64,000 bases of DNA from Planctomycetaceae bacterium (GCA_020638995.1 JACKHM010000003.1:806001-870000), one strand, 5' to 3'; counted from the stretch's first letter, positions 16,996-27,048 are shown. Notes: generated from the sequence alone by a model not told the origin. Numbers and translations are program-made.

Positions 16996-19833
16996 ATGAA
17001 TCGAAATACTCTGCTTTACGCTTCGTGCCTCACTTTGACGGCGTTGTCTGCGGCGACTGGCGAAGGACACTACGACCTAATCATTCGCGGCGGCACCGTA
17101 TACGACGGCACAGGAATCGCCGGCACAAAGATGGACATCGCAATCAATGGCGATGCTATTGCGACGATGGGAGATCTAAGCGGAGCGGCGGCCACGCAAA
17201 ATATCGATGCGACTGGCCTCGCTGTCTCACCTGGCTTTATCAACATGCTGAGCTGGGCGACGGAATCACTTTTACACGACCCCAAGAGTCAAAGCGATAT
17301 TCGGCAGGGCGTGACGTTAGAAGTGTTTGGCGAGGGCTGGTCAATGGGGCCGTTGACCGAAGCAATGCAGCGCGATGAACTCGAAAGTCAGGGCGATATC
17401 AAGTACGAGATCCCTTGGCGCAGCCTGAGTCAGTATCTTGAACACCTTGAGTCTCGCGGTGTGTCCCCGAACATCGCTTCATTCATCGGGGCGACAACAC
17501 TGCGAATTCACACGGTAGGCTTCGAAGATCGCAAGCCGACGTCGAAGGAACTCGACACGATGCGGTCGCTGGTTCGGCAAGAAATGAAAAGCGGTGCGCT
17601 AGGGATTGGATCATCGCTAATCTACGCTCCGGCGTTCTATGCGGATACTGACGAATTGGTCGAGTTGTGCAAAGTCGCGAGCGAGTACGATGGAATGTAC
17701 ATCTCACACATTCGCAGCGAAGGCAACAAGTTGCTCGAAGCCGTCGACGAATTGATCGAGATCGCTCGTCGAGCAAACATCGCCGCCGAGATCTATCATC
17801 TGAAAGCTGCCGGTCGAGAGAATTGGAGCAAACTCGACGAAGTCATACGCAAGGTCGAGGAGGCCCGGTCGTCGGGGCTCCGCATCACGGCGGATATGTA
17901 CACCTATACGGCCGGCGCTACGGGATTAAATGCCTCGATGCCGCCTTGGGTGCAGGAAGGTGGATTTAATCGTTGGCGTGATCGACTGCGCGAGCCAGGG
18001 ATTCGAAAACGCGTTGCGCAAGAAATGCGGACCCCCACAGACCAGTGGGAAAACTTACTTCTCGCCGCGGGATCTCCGGAGCAAGTTTTGCTCGTGGGAT
18101 TTAAGAATGACAACTTAAAACATCTCACGGGAAAGTCTCTGGCCGAAGTCGCCCGACAACGCGGCAAGTCGCCTGAAGAGACAGCGATGGACCTTGTTAT
18201 CGAAGACGACAGCCGAGTCGATTGCGTCTATTTTCTGATGAGTGACGAGAACGTCCAAAAAAAGTTGGCGTTGCCTTGGGTCAGCTTTTGCAGTGATTCA
18301 TCGTCGCTTGCTCCTGAAGGGGTGTTTTTGAAATCGAACCCGCATCCGCGTGCGTACGGTTCCTTCGCTCGCGTTGTGGGTAAATACTGTCGCGATGAGA
18401 ACATCCTGCCATTGGAAACGGCGATTCACAAATTGACTGGGCTTCCGGCACAGAACCTTGGCATTAGGAAACGTGGCTTCTTGAAGCCTGGATACTTCGC
18501 AGACATCGTGATCTTTGATCCAAAAACGATCCAAGATCACGCAACCTTTGAGGTGCCGCATCAATATGCCACAGGTGTGCGTGACGTTTTGGTTAATGGC
18601 CAACTTGTACTCGAGGATGGCGAGCACACGGGCCAGACTCCGGGGCAGGTTGTTCGCGGCCCCGGTTACTATCGGAATCGCGAACGGCGGTCCGTCGTCG
18701 AATTGACGGAAGCGGCGCGTCAAGTTCATAAGGCGGGATTTGTCTTTGACGGACATAATGATCTCCCTTGGGCATTAAGAACAAATGCGTCGTCCTCGTT
18801 TGCCAAGCTTGACATATCTCAATTACAGCCATCACTTCACACCGACATCCCTCGGCTTCGGGCTGGGAATGTTGGCGCTCAGTTCTGGTCCGTCTATGTT
18901 CCGGCGGAAACCTCGAAGCAGGGCAACGCATTACTGCAGACTTTGGAACAGATCGATCTTGTGCATGCGATGATGGAGCGATACCCGGAGACGTTTGAGT
19001 TCGCACGTACAGTCGATGAAATCGAACGAATTCAAGCTTCAGGCAAAATCGCATCCCTGATCGGCGTCGAAGGCGGACATTCAATCGAGAACTCGCTTGA
19101 GACATTGCGACGACTGCACTCGCTGGGCGCGTCGTACATGACCTTGACTCATTCCGATACGCTCGAGTGGGCTGATTCAGCTACCGACGACGCAAAGCAC
19201 GGAGGGCTGACCGCATTTGGCGAAGAAGTCGTTCGCGAGATGAACCGACTTGGTATGCTGGTCGACCTGTCCCATGTTTCGACTGAGACCATGAAGGATG
19301 CCCTACGCGTTAGCAGAGCTCCAATCATCTTCTCGCACTCTTCCGCACGCGCTATCGCCGATCACCCAAGAAACGTCTCGGACGACGTGTTGCTTTTGAC
19401 GAAAGCAAACGGCGGCGTCGTGATGGTAAATTTTTTCTCAGGCTTCGTCGAGCCCGAATCGGCGCGACGCATGGCAGAGATGTTTGACGCCAGTCGCAAG
19501 TTGCGCGAGCAGTACCCTGAAGAAACTGACTATCAAAAGGCACGCGCGGCTTGGCGATTGAAGAATCCAATTCTGCCAGGTTCGATTCACGATGTCGTTG
19601 ACCATATTGAACATATTGTTCGCGTCGCAGGTGTTGACCACGTGGGAATCGGATCGGATTACGATGGAGTATCGAGTTTGCCGGAGCAGCTCGAAGATGT
19701 CTCGACGTATCCGCTGATCACGCAAGAGTTGCTCAATCGAGGCTATACCGCCGAAGAGACGCACAAGATCATGAGCGGAAACATTCTGCGAGTCATGAGG
19801 CGAGTGGAGCAAGTTGCGAAATCTTTGCAATAG
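16996..19833 (+). CDS. D-aminoacylase-like / membrane dipeptidase (M19) fusion
   Basis: 945 residues from the ATG at 16996, which opens a signal peptide. Residues about 22-555 resemble N-acyl-D-amino-acid deacylases ('YDLIIRGGTVYDGTGIAG', 'SHIRSEG' near 237, 'IYHLKAAG' near 267, 'SFCSDSSSLAPEG' near 433, 'PGYFADIVIFDP'). The usual HxH metal motif after 'PGFI' is replaced by 'NMLSWATESLL'. Residues about 575-940 are a renal-dipeptidase-type M19 enzyme with the zinc ligands in 'DGHNDLP', 'GVEGGHS', 'DLSHVS', 'FSHSSAR' and the 'GIGSDYDG' block. It is probably exported and could act on D-amino-acid-containing peptides, such as peptidoglycan fragments. Substrates are inferred. Confidence 0.88.
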   Translation: MNRNTLLYASCLTLTALSAATGEGHYDLIIRGGTVYDGTGIAGTKMDIAINGDAIATMGDLSGAAATQNIDATGLAVSPGFINMLSWATESLLHDPKSQSDIRQGVTLEVFGEGWSMGPLTEAMQRDELESQGDIKYEIPWRSLSQYLEHLESRGVSPNIASFIGATTLRIHTVGFEDRKPTSKELDTMRSLVRQEMKSGALGIGSSLIYAPAFYADTDELVELCKVASEYDGMYISHIRSEGNKLLEAVDELIEIARRANIAAEIYHLKAAGRENWSKLDEVIRKVEEARSSGLRITADMYTYTAGATGLNASMPPWVQEGGFNRWRDRLREPGIRKRVAQEMRTPTDQWENLLLAAGSPEQVLLVGFKNDNLKHLTGKSLAEVARQRGKSPEETAMDLVIEDDSRVDCVYFLMSDENVQKKLALPWVSFCSDSSSLAPEGVFLKSNPHPRAYGSFARVVGKYCRDENILPLETAIHKLTGLPAQNLGIRKRGFLKPGYFADIVIFDPKTIQDHATFEVPHQYATGVRDVLVNGQLVLEDGEHTGQTPGQVVRGPGYYRNRERRSVVELTEAARQVHKAGFVFDGHNDLPWALRTNASSSFAKLDISQLQPSLHTDIPRLRAGNVGAQFWSVYVPAETSKQGNALLQTLEQIDLVHAMMERYPETFEFARTVDEIERIQASGKIASLIGVEGGHSIENSLETLRRLHSLGASYMTLTHSDTLEWADSATDDAKHGGLTAFGEEVVREMNRLGMLVDLSHVSTETMKDALRVSRAPIIFSHSSARAIADHPRNVSDDVLLLTKANGGVVMVNFFSGFVEPESARRMAEMFDASRKLREQYPEETDYQKARAAWRLKNPILPGSIHDVVDHIEHIVRVAGVDHVGIGSDYDGVSSLPEQLEDVSTYPLITQELLNRGYTAEETHKIMSGNILRVMRRVEQVAKSLQ

Positions 19834-19894
19834 CTTACAAACTTTCAGAGTCGTCCGACCTAAGGTAACAGGCAATGTTCCGTCAACTGAGTAG

Positions 19895-20042
19895 TCGCCA
19901 CTTTCCAAGCGACGCGTATTTCGGTGGCCGTCACTTTCCAAGTGACGTTTGCTCCTTCGACCGGCTCTGTCCGAGTGGAGATTGCCACTGTAGCGGTCAC
20001 TTTCCAAGTGAGGAGCACACATCACTTGGAAAGTGATGGCTA
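19895..20042. repeat. Cluster of palindromic 'tcactttccaagtga' repeats
   Basis: Four units lie in the 280-bp gap after the fusion gene. One is diverged (about 19898-19912), and there are exact copies at 19931-19945 and 19997-20011 and an exact inverted copy at 20022-20036. Each unit is itself palindromic (tcactt/aagtga around tcc). The last two, with flanking tagc/gcta, form a large inverted repeat (19991-20011 with 20022-20042) that could fold as a hairpin. No gene is visible in the gap. Confidence 0.85.
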
Positions 20043-20112
20043 CAGATGTCGTTCTGCGGCGTACGTCGGTTCTTAACTACAACTAACCTCTCCCTGTACT
20101 GAAAAGCTTACA

Positions 20113-21444
20113 ATGCACAATCACATCATGTACCGCATTTTGCTCGCCCTCGCTTTTGCCACACTTTTTGTCCCGACAGCTCTTCGTAGCGAAGACATCT
20201 TCGCTTTGCCCGCTTCCGAAGCGGGACTACCTGGCGAAGGCGAACTTCGTCGTTACGACGGTTACGTCAAGACTTGGGCTCGCCTGCGGCGCCAGTGGTC
20301 GCAGCAAGCTGAGCAAGACCAAAACGCTGTCGTGTTTCTGGGAGATTCGATTACCCAAGGCTGGGGCACCGATTTTCGCGGGCACTTCGCCGGCATGAAG
20401 CTCGCAAATCGCGGCATCGGTGGCGATACGACTCGTGGGATGCTGATACGCCTTCAGGACGATGTGCTATCGCTCAATCCGAAAGCGGTCGTCCTGCTAA
20501 TGGGAACCAACGATATGGAAGTCGGCTTGGAACCCGATTTGATAGGTCGCAACTTCTCCAAGATAATTCAGGGTATCCAGTCGCACAGCCGCGACATACC
20601 GATCATCGTGTGTCAGGTCTTTCCAAGTTCAGCGGACAAGAAGCGGCCATCGGAGAAGATCAAACGCGTGAACGAACTATACTCAACGGTTGTGAAGGGT
20701 GACTCCCAGATAATTGTGCTGGATACGTGGTCTCTGTTCGCCAACACCGAAGGCGACGCCACTCCAAGGTGGTTTCCTGACTTGTTGCACCTCAATGCGG
20801 AGGGCTACGCGAAATGGGCCTCTGCACTGCGACCGGTGTTCGCGACGCTGGGGTACCTGGAAACTGAACCCGATGACTTTGAACTCGAACCAGGATATGT
20901 CAGTTTATTCAACGGCAAGGATTTGACGGGTTGGGGATTTAGGCCAACGCCTCCGCGTAAGTCTGGCAAGAAGCCGAATCCAAACGCTCCTGTCTTCGTC
21001 GAGATAACGGAAGCGGAGTCGTTCGAAGGTAAGAATCGCAGCAGCGACAATCGGTACGTTGCTATTAACGGCCGGCTGGTGGTTACCACCCCAGCGGAAG
21101 GACGACGCATTCAGCAACTATGGACGACCGCAGAATTTGGCGGCGACTTTACTTTGAAACTAGAGTTTCGCGCGACGCCAAACGCCGATAGTGGCGTCTT
21201 CATTCGTCAGCCGCAATTGCAGTGCCGCGACTATGTGGTCGCCGGGCCATATACCGACTTAAAGAACTACCGTCCCCAAGACTGGAACGAACTGGTCGTG
21301 ACCGTAAGAGGCGAAGTTGCACATGCAACCTGTAACGGTGAACTGTTGACAGACAACATGCCAGTTCCCGCCTCCGGCCCAATCGGCCTTGAAGGAGATC
21401 GTGGACAAATGGAGTACCGACGGATTCGGATCAAGCGGCGGTGA
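20113..21444 (+). CDS. SGNH/GDSL hydrolase fused to DUF1080 domain
   Basis: 443 residues. A signal peptide (about 6-25) follows the start; the ATG at 20128 is an equally good start. Residues about 55-245 form a GDSL/SGNH esterase: block I 'VVFLGDSITQGWG', block II 'NRGIGGDTTRGML', block III 'VLLMGTNDME', and block V 'FPDLLHLNAEGYAKW' with the Asp and His. Residues about 270-443 are a DUF1080 (3-keto-disaccharide hydrolase-type concanavalin-like) domain: 'YVSLFNGKDLTGWGF', 'FTLKLEFRATPNADSGVFIR', 'WNELVVTVRG' and 'IGLEGDRGQMEYRRIRI'. This suggests an exported carbohydrate esterase with a sugar-handling partner domain. It converges on the haem protein with 12 bp between the genes. Confidence 0.92.
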   Translation: MHNHIMYRILLALAFATLFVPTALRSEDIFALPASEAGLPGEGELRRYDGYVKTWARLRRQWSQQAEQDQNAVVFLGDSITQGWGTDFRGHFAGMKLANRGIGGDTTRGMLIRLQDDVLSLNPKAVVLLMGTNDMEVGLEPDLIGRNFSKIIQGIQSHSRDIPIIVCQVFPSSADKKRPSEKIKRVNELYSTVVKGDSQIIVLDTWSLFANTEGDATPRWFPDLLHLNAEGYAKWASALRPVFATLGYLETEPDDFELEPGYVSLFNGKDLTGWGFRPTPPRKSGKKPNPNAPVFVEITEAESFEGKNRSSDNRYVAINGRLVVTTPAEGRRIQQLWTTAEFGGDFTLKLEFRATPNADSGVFIRQPQLQCRDYVVAGPYTDLKNYRPQDWNELVVTVRGEVAHATCNGELLTDNMPVPASGPIGLEGDRGQMEYRRIRIKRR

Positions 21445-21456
21445 AAGCAGGCAGAG

Positions 21457-24400
21457 CTACTCGGTTTCGCGTACAATCCGGACGTAGTCCAGCCCAATCA
21501 TATATGCTTTGACAGCAGCGGGATTGGCGGCGGTGATTTCGACTCCAAGTTTGTGGTTACCGGTCGCTAACTCGATTGGCTGGTACGTCAACACACCTGA
21601 CGTAATAACATCTGGGGCGTTATAGAAATCAATGGGGCCGCCTAGCTTCTCGTCATCGATCGACAGTTGAGCAATTCCATAATCTCGGGCACGCGTGAAA
21701 ACGAGTTCGATGGAATAGCGTCCGGCTTGTTTAACGGGGATTTCTAGTTCTAATCGGTCGCCTGGCTTGGCTCCGGTCCACCACAGGTGATCAACCCCGC
21801 TCCAATTGTCCTTGGTGAATCCTCCCATGTTTTGGCTCCTCGCCGTTCCGGCAGTCTTGCCAACGATTTTTAGCGACTCACCTTCGAGTGCTCCCGGCAC
21901 TCGCTTCGTCTTCGGGTCAATCGGTGCACGGGGTCCACGAAGGGCGACTTGCGTTGGGCTGCCAAGGTAGGCGATCAAATCTCGTACTTCTTCAGCTTTG
22001 AGCGAATCGAGTAAACGCTCGGGCATCAGCGATTGCGTTGATAGTTGCTGTTCCTCGATATCCGACTTTGGAACGACAACCGTGTCGTTAATCGTTCGCA
22101 GCGTGATCGCGCTGTCCGTCTCCTTTTGGATCAGTCCAGAGACAACTCGACCATCCGTTGTCGCCAGGATGGTCATGCGATAATCCTTTCCAAGCACTGC
22201 ACTCGGATCGACGATGTTTGTCAGCAGGTAATCGAGGTTCGCGCGATTTGAACCTGTGATGTCGGGACCTACTTTGGCGCCCTCGCCGAACAGCGTATGG
22301 CACGCAGAACAAGTCTTTGTAAACAACATCCTTCCATTGCTAACATCGGCCGTAGCGAGAACACTCGGTGACAATGACTGTTTCAACTTCAGAATATGTT
22401 CGGCCTTGTCCGTCGACGTTTCACGAATTTCTCCCCACACCTCCTTAATACGGCTCGTTAACTGCTCGTTCTCGAATCGTTGCAATTGCCGAATGTGATA
22501 AGCGTGCACATCCGTCCTCGCGACTCGCCCTTGATTCATCGCATCCAACAACGCAGAAGCGTAGTTTGGTCTGGCCACCAACGTCGCGATCGCATCGCGT
22601 TTTTCCTCGTCCGTTAGCTGCGCATATCGAGTTAAAATTGCCTCTGGTGTCTGAGGGTCATCAAAACTTGCTAGAGCTCGGATCGCGGCGCCACGCAGCT
22701 TTGCATCGCTGAGCACGAATTGGAATACGGCCACCGCTTCCTTGTCGCGGCCGCGGACCAAAATGTCGAATGCTCGCTGTCGTTGTTTCAAGTCAGCATT
22801 CGCATCTCGTAACACCTCTCTCATACGAGGGAAGATTCTCCGGTCGCCGAGCGCTACTGCGATTTGGTCAGCTCGCTCGCGGATTGCTTCACTCGTACTG
22901 TGAGAAAGTTTGTCATAAGTCGACTCCCAGGCGGTTGGCATGGGGACATCGACGCGTCCTTCAAAAGCATTTAGCATTTCGTCGAGAGCCAATAACTGCG
23001 AATCCACGCTGTTCGCCGCGGCCGCCGCCAGAATGACCGAGTTGAGCAATTTGTCGTCCGACGCAGCACGTCGCAGGATATGTCGTTGAAGCAATGGAAT
23101 GGCTGTCGACTCGGAAAGCCGAAGTGCTCGGTCGGGGTCAGCTTCGACAAGCGGCTCGATGCCGTACCAATACATCAATGGCAGATTGTGGTCGCTCGCA
23201 TCTTCGCCATGCGCAGCCAAGGCCTCGGCGAGTTCCCAGCGGTGCTCCAGCGGCAAGCGCTGAAGTGCGGATGCGAGGTATAAGCGAACAACTGGCGATT
23301 CATCGCTGGCTGCCATCTGATTCAAATTTGCCACGAGTTCGGAAGACACCTCGCCATCTTCGAGTTGTAGTTGAATCGTCCATGCCCGAATGAACTCGTT
23401 CTGGCTGCGCAGTAACGACAGCGCAGCGTCAGCTTGCACTCCTCCAGTCACGTGCAGCGCCCATAATGCCCGGAGCCTTCTCGAACTGTCACCACTCCCG
23501 ACAAGGTCGAGGAGCCGATGACGCGAGTCGTCTGATACGCCGCGCTCCTGTATGATTCGTCGCGAGGTTCGGACATACCAATCGTTTTTGTGCAACTGAA
23601 GTTCGACGAGTTCATCATCGCTCAGTTTGCTCAGATCGATCTTTGGTATGGATGTCTTGCCGTAACTTACTTTATAGATGCGTCCGTTTGAGCGATCCCA
23701 GATCTCCGGGTTCGTGCGATGACAGGCATTTGCGTCGTACCAGTCGATTAGATAGACCGAACCGTCGGGGCCATACTTCAGGTTGATCCCACGAAACCAA
23801 TGGTCGTTTGCAAACAGCAAGTCTTTGCCATGATGGCCGACGTAACCGGAACCCTCACGTTCCAGCAAGTCGTTGTTAATGCGATTCCCATGAATATTGT
23901 GGAAGAAGAGTTGATTTCGGTGTTGATCGGGCCAATTGTCTCCGAGATAAATCATCGCGCCAGCGTGAGCGTGCCCACCGCCCGCCTTTGATGTCGTGTT
24001 CGGAATGGCTTGCGGTTCCTGGCCCCACCACGCATGATCGCGGATGCTTCCCGCATAATGCGCGTGGTCTGCTATCGTTTTGATGTCGTCATAGACATAC
24101 GGATTGAAATGCTTTCCACCTTGGCGTTGATAACGTGCGCCCTGAATCACGTGATAGAGATGCGGTATTACGCAGGCGGTGATAAACGCTTGCCCGTTGT
24201 CATTGAAGTCTACGCCCCAAGGATTGCTGCTGCCCCATGCAAAGACCTCGAAGCGATGTTTTGTGGGATGGTAACGCCACACGCCAGCATTTATCGGCAC
24301 TCGCTCGTCATCAGGCGTCCCCGGCTTGCCGACCTTCGAGTACGTAAAAACACCATGGCATCCATACAGCCAGCCGTCCGGTCCCCAAATGAATGCGTTG

Positions 24401-26073
24401 AGCGTTTCATGAGTGTCCTGATACCCAAATCCATCGAGCAGAACCTGCGGCTCGCCATCGGGTCGATCGTCGCCGTCCTTGTCGGGAATGAACAGTAGAT
24501 ACGGTGCGGCTCCGACCCAGACACCACCGAAGCCCACTTCCAATCCGCTGACTAGATTCAATCCTTCCATGAAGACTTTGCGGGAATCCAAGGTGCCGTC
24601 GCCATCGGTATCTTCCAGGATGATGATCTTGTCTTTGCCTTCTCCCTCAGGAGCTCGTTTTGGATAGGTGTGTGCCTCTGCTACCCACACTCGACCTCGA
24701 TGATCGATCGAGAAAGCGATCGGTTGATGGACTTGTGGTTCACCGGCAGCCAGTTGCACGCGAAAGCCAGGCGGAACGGTCATGTTCGCCGCGGCTTCTT
24801 CCGGTGCCAGCCCTGCGGCCATATTCTTGGGAAGTTGCGGTTGAGCCGCGTGCCAAGTGACTTTGTCAACGGCTTCGCGTTTGTGAGTCAGAACGTGACA
24901 ACCTTTCATACCGCCGGTCACGATATCCGGCAGCGCGTCGCCATTAACATCTCCCACGATCAACTGCCGTCCGATACCGGCATCCTCGTCGGCCAAGTAT
25001 GGGATCCATTCAACCCCATCCTCGCCGCGCACCAGTCGGAACCAATACACCACAGCTCCGGCGTCCCACATCGGACTCTGAGTGTGATGCGACCAATACG
25101 TCTTGCCCGTGACGATATCCTTCAGTCCGTCGCCGTCAATGTCGGCGAGATTTACGGAGTGAAGCTCTGTAAACACGAGACCGAACGCATTGTCTTCCGG
25201 CTTATCGCCCATGATCAGGTGCTGTTGAAAGGTAATCTGATCGCCGTCACGAAGCTGTTCATGCCACGCTAAACCGTAGTTATGTGCGTTCAAACTCGTG
25301 ATCACATCATTGTCGCCATCGCCGTCAACGTCGTAGGCATACATCTCGGCTCCGCCCGCGGGAGCAAATGGCGCTTTATGAAATGACCACTTGGGATCGC
25401 CATCGAGTGACAACGGCTGCTCGAACCAGCCGTCCTTCATCAGAATGTCGCCGCGTCCGTCACCATTGACATCGCCGACGCCCAGTCCGTGACCAAATCG
25501 CGGTGTCGCGACTTGGTCAGAAATGATGTGAAAGTGCCACGTACCAAACGCTTTCTCGGAAGCAATCGTTGCGTAGCCGAAGTATCCATCGCGTGTGCAA
25601 ATGAGTTCAGGCTCGCTGTCTCCGACAATGTCGACGAATTGCGGCGACTCGTTCGAAACCCAATCGAAGACTTGATGCTTGATCCAGTGTGAATCAAATT
25701 TCTCGCCACCCGGATTCTCGTAGACATAGGCCGGAGTTCCCGGAAAGCCTACGACAAAGACGTCGTTCCATTTGTCTCCATTAAAGTCATAAACCCAAGA
25801 AAAGAAATTGTCGGCGTAGCCTTGGCGGTTCTGAGCTTTGACCGGGTATATCTCATACTTATCCTCGTAGCTCGGCCCGGCGAACCAATAAGGTCCGTGA
25901 ACAACATCGACGATCTTGTCGTTGTTGATGTCGCCTATATTTGCGCCCTCCGAGTAGTACACGTCTGTCAGTTGCTGGCGTTCAAACGTGTCCAGCTGGT
26001 GTTCATCTGCGATTGCCGAGCCGGGGACGCAAGTACCAGCTAAGACGTAAAACAGAAATGCGAAACGTCTCAT
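21457..26073 (-). CDS. Giant PVC-type haem-binding protein (FG-GAP, glucose-dehydrogenase-like, HEAT, cytochrome c)
   Basis: 1538 residues with a signal peptide (1-22). Four or so FG-GAP/VCBS blades follow ('GVGDVNGDGRGDIL', 'YDVDGDGDNDVITSL', 'NLADIDGDGLKDIVTG'; about 40-400). Next is a planctomycete 'Piru_Ver' sorbosone/glucose dehydrogenase-like beta-propeller (about 435-830; 'VWVAEAHTYPKRAPEG', 'NPWGVDFNDNGQAF'). A HEAT-like helical region spans about 880-1230. The cytochrome-c-like module has 'CSACHTLFGEGAKVGPD' near 1255 plus 'NIVDPSAVLGKDYR'. The C-terminal beta-sandwich (about 1390-1538) resembles carbohydrate-binding modules. The protein is probably exported and links polymer binding to electron transfer; no substrate can be named. 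Confidence 0.9.
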   Translation of the reverse strand: MRRFAFLFYVLAGTCVPGSAIADEHQLDTFERQQLTDVYYSEGANIGDINNDKIVDVVHGPYWFAGPSYEDKYEIYPVKAQNRQGYADNFFSWVYDFNGDKWNDVFVVGFPGTPAYVYENPGGEKFDSHWIKHQVFDWVSNESPQFVDIVGDSEPELICTRDGYFGYATIASEKAFGTWHFHIISDQVATPRFGHGLGVGDVNGDGRGDILMKDGWFEQPLSLDGDPKWSFHKAPFAPAGGAEMYAYDVDGDGDNDVITSLNAHNYGLAWHEQLRDGDQITFQQHLIMGDKPEDNAFGLVFTELHSVNLADIDGDGLKDIVTGKTYWSHHTQSPMWDAGAVVYWFRLVRGEDGVEWIPYLADEDAGIGRQLIVGDVNGDALPDIVTGGMKGCHVLTHKREAVDKVTWHAAQPQLPKNMAAGLAPEEAAANMTVPPGFRVQLAAGEPQVHQPIAFSIDHRGRVWVAEAHTYPKRAPEGEGKDKIIILEDTDGDGTLDSRKVFMEGLNLVSGLEVGFGGVWVGAAPYLLFIPDKDGDDRPDGEPQVLLDGFGYQDTHETLNAFIWGPDGWLYGCHGVFTYSKVGKPGTPDDERVPINAGVWRYHPTKHRFEVFAWGSSNPWGVDFNDNGQAFITACVIPHLYHVIQGARYQRQGGKHFNPYVYDDIKTIADHAHYAGSIRDHAWWGQEPQAIPNTTSKAGGGHAHAGAMIYLGDNWPDQHRNQLFFHNIHGNRINNDLLEREGSGYVGHHGKDLLFANDHWFRGINLKYGPDGSVYLIDWYDANACHRTNPEIWDRSNGRIYKVSYGKTSIPKIDLSKLSDDELVELQLHKNDWYVRTSRRIIQERGVSDDSRHRLLDLVGSGDSSRRLRALWALHVTGGVQADAALSLLRSQNEFIRAWTIQLQLEDGEVSSELVANLNQMAASDESPVVRLYLASALQRLPLEHRWELAEALAAHGEDASDHNLPLMYWYGIEPLVEADPDRALRLSESTAIPLLQRHILRRAASDDKLLNSVILAAAAANSVDSQLLALDEMLNAFEGRVDVPMPTAWESTYDKLSHSTSEAIRERADQIAVALGDRRIFPRMREVLRDANADLKQRQRAFDILVRGRDKEAVAVFQFVLSDAKLRGAAIRALASFDDPQTPEAILTRYAQLTDEEKRDAIATLVARPNYASALLDAMNQGRVARTDVHAYHIRQLQRFENEQLTSRIKEVWGEIRETSTDKAEHILKLKQSLSPSVLATADVSNGRMLFTKTCSACHTLFGEGAKVGPDITGSNRANLDYLLTNIVDPSAVLGKDYRMTILATTDGRVVSGLIQKETDSAITLRTINDTVVVPKSDIEEQQLSTQSLMPERLLDSLKAEEVRDLIAYLGSPTQVALRGPRAPIDPKTKRVPGALEGESLKIVGKTAGTARSQNMGGFTKDNWSGVDHLWWTGAKPGDRLELEIPVKQAGRYSIELVFTRARDYGIAQLSIDDEKLGGPIDFYNAPDVITSGVLTYQPIELATGNHKLGVEITAANPAAVKAYMIGLDYVRIVRETE

Positions 26074-26223
26074 ATTGAATTCTCCAGCGATCTTGGATCG
26101 ACTTTGTGAGGCAAGCTTGGCAGGCAGAAAGGGCGTGGATTTGTTTCCTGGATCGTCGCACCAGTATAGCCCGGGACGGCACGCTACGACAGCTTTCGCG
26201 CGCCTGACAACTCGTCGGTACAG

Positions 26224-27048
26224 CTAGTCGTCGGGATCGCCACCGCTGCCCAGTTTGTATGCCGTTCCAATTGCGAGGAAGAAGAACAGCGCGTCCATAG
26301 GCCCAAACATCATTCCGAATGTGATCTCGTCTTCTAGAAGCTCGGCAAGTTCCCCCAACTCTCCGATTGCCGCGAGCACGACAAATTGATAGACGGCATA
26401 CTTTCCAGCGACAATTCCAAGAGTAGCCATCGTTGCCGCGATGACTCCCCCTAAGAAATCGTCAATCGCGTCCGACAGATGATGAGCGTAGGCCATACCC
26501 GCACCCGATCCGAACCCCACTCCCCAGGCGATCCAACCGATCTCGAATCCCGTGACGATCGCGATGATGGCCCAGACAACGGCACCCAACAGCGCTCCCG
26601 CGCCGCTAAGCCCGACCCCGATCAAGAATGCGGCTCCTCCGCTCGTCGAATCCGACTCCGTCACGCGATTCTCAATTGGGCCGACGGTTGGAACAGCAAC
26701 GGCGTAACTCGAAGCCTGTGGGACGGGTGCCATCTGCAGCGGAGCCTGCTGATATGGATTCGGCGCGGTGGGCATCGGACCAGCTGACGGGAACTCCTCA
26801 TCAAAAAGTGACCCACCGTTTTGTGCGGCAGCTCCCGTTGGCAGTGATTCGCCAAACAAATCATTGCCGAATAAATCGTCTCCAGCCGGCGCGTCGGCGA
26901 AGAGAGGATCCGTCTCGATGACCGCTGCGGCTGCTGGATCGGGAATCGGCATCACCGCACCACATTTACACTTGGCCTTTTTGCCCGCCAACTCGTCCTT
27001 CACATTGTAATCTTTGCCGCACCCGGGACAGGCGAATTGAATTGGCAC
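26224..27048 (-). CDS. Zinc-ribbon membrane protein of unknown function
   Basis: 274 residues. The N-terminus is a planctomycete zinc ribbon: 'FACPGCGKDYNVKDELAGKK' followed by 'KCKCG', four Cys in CxxC pairs. A low-complexity linker rich in Ala, Pro and Gly (about 35-130) follows, then four or so hydrophobic segments (about 140-260). The GTG at 27048 is preceded by aagggtg at 7 nt. It is downstream of the ECF sigma gene on the same strand with about 100 bp between, so co-expression is possible. I do not recognise a specific function; zinc binding near the membrane surface is inferred. Confidence 0.75.
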   Translation of the reverse strand: MPIQFACPGCGKDYNVKDELAGKKAKCKCGAVMPIPDPAAAAVIETDPLFADAPAGDDLFGNDLFGESLPTGAAAQNGGSLFDEEFPSAGPMPTAPNPYQQAPLQMAPVPQASSYAVAVPTVGPIENRVTESDSTSGGAAFLIGVGLSGAGALLGAVVWAIIAIVTGFEIGWIAWGVGFGSGAGMAYAHHLSDAIDDFLGGVIAATMATLGIVAGKYAVYQFVVLAAIGELGELAELLEDEITFGMMFGPMDALFFFLAIGTAYKLGSGGDPDD

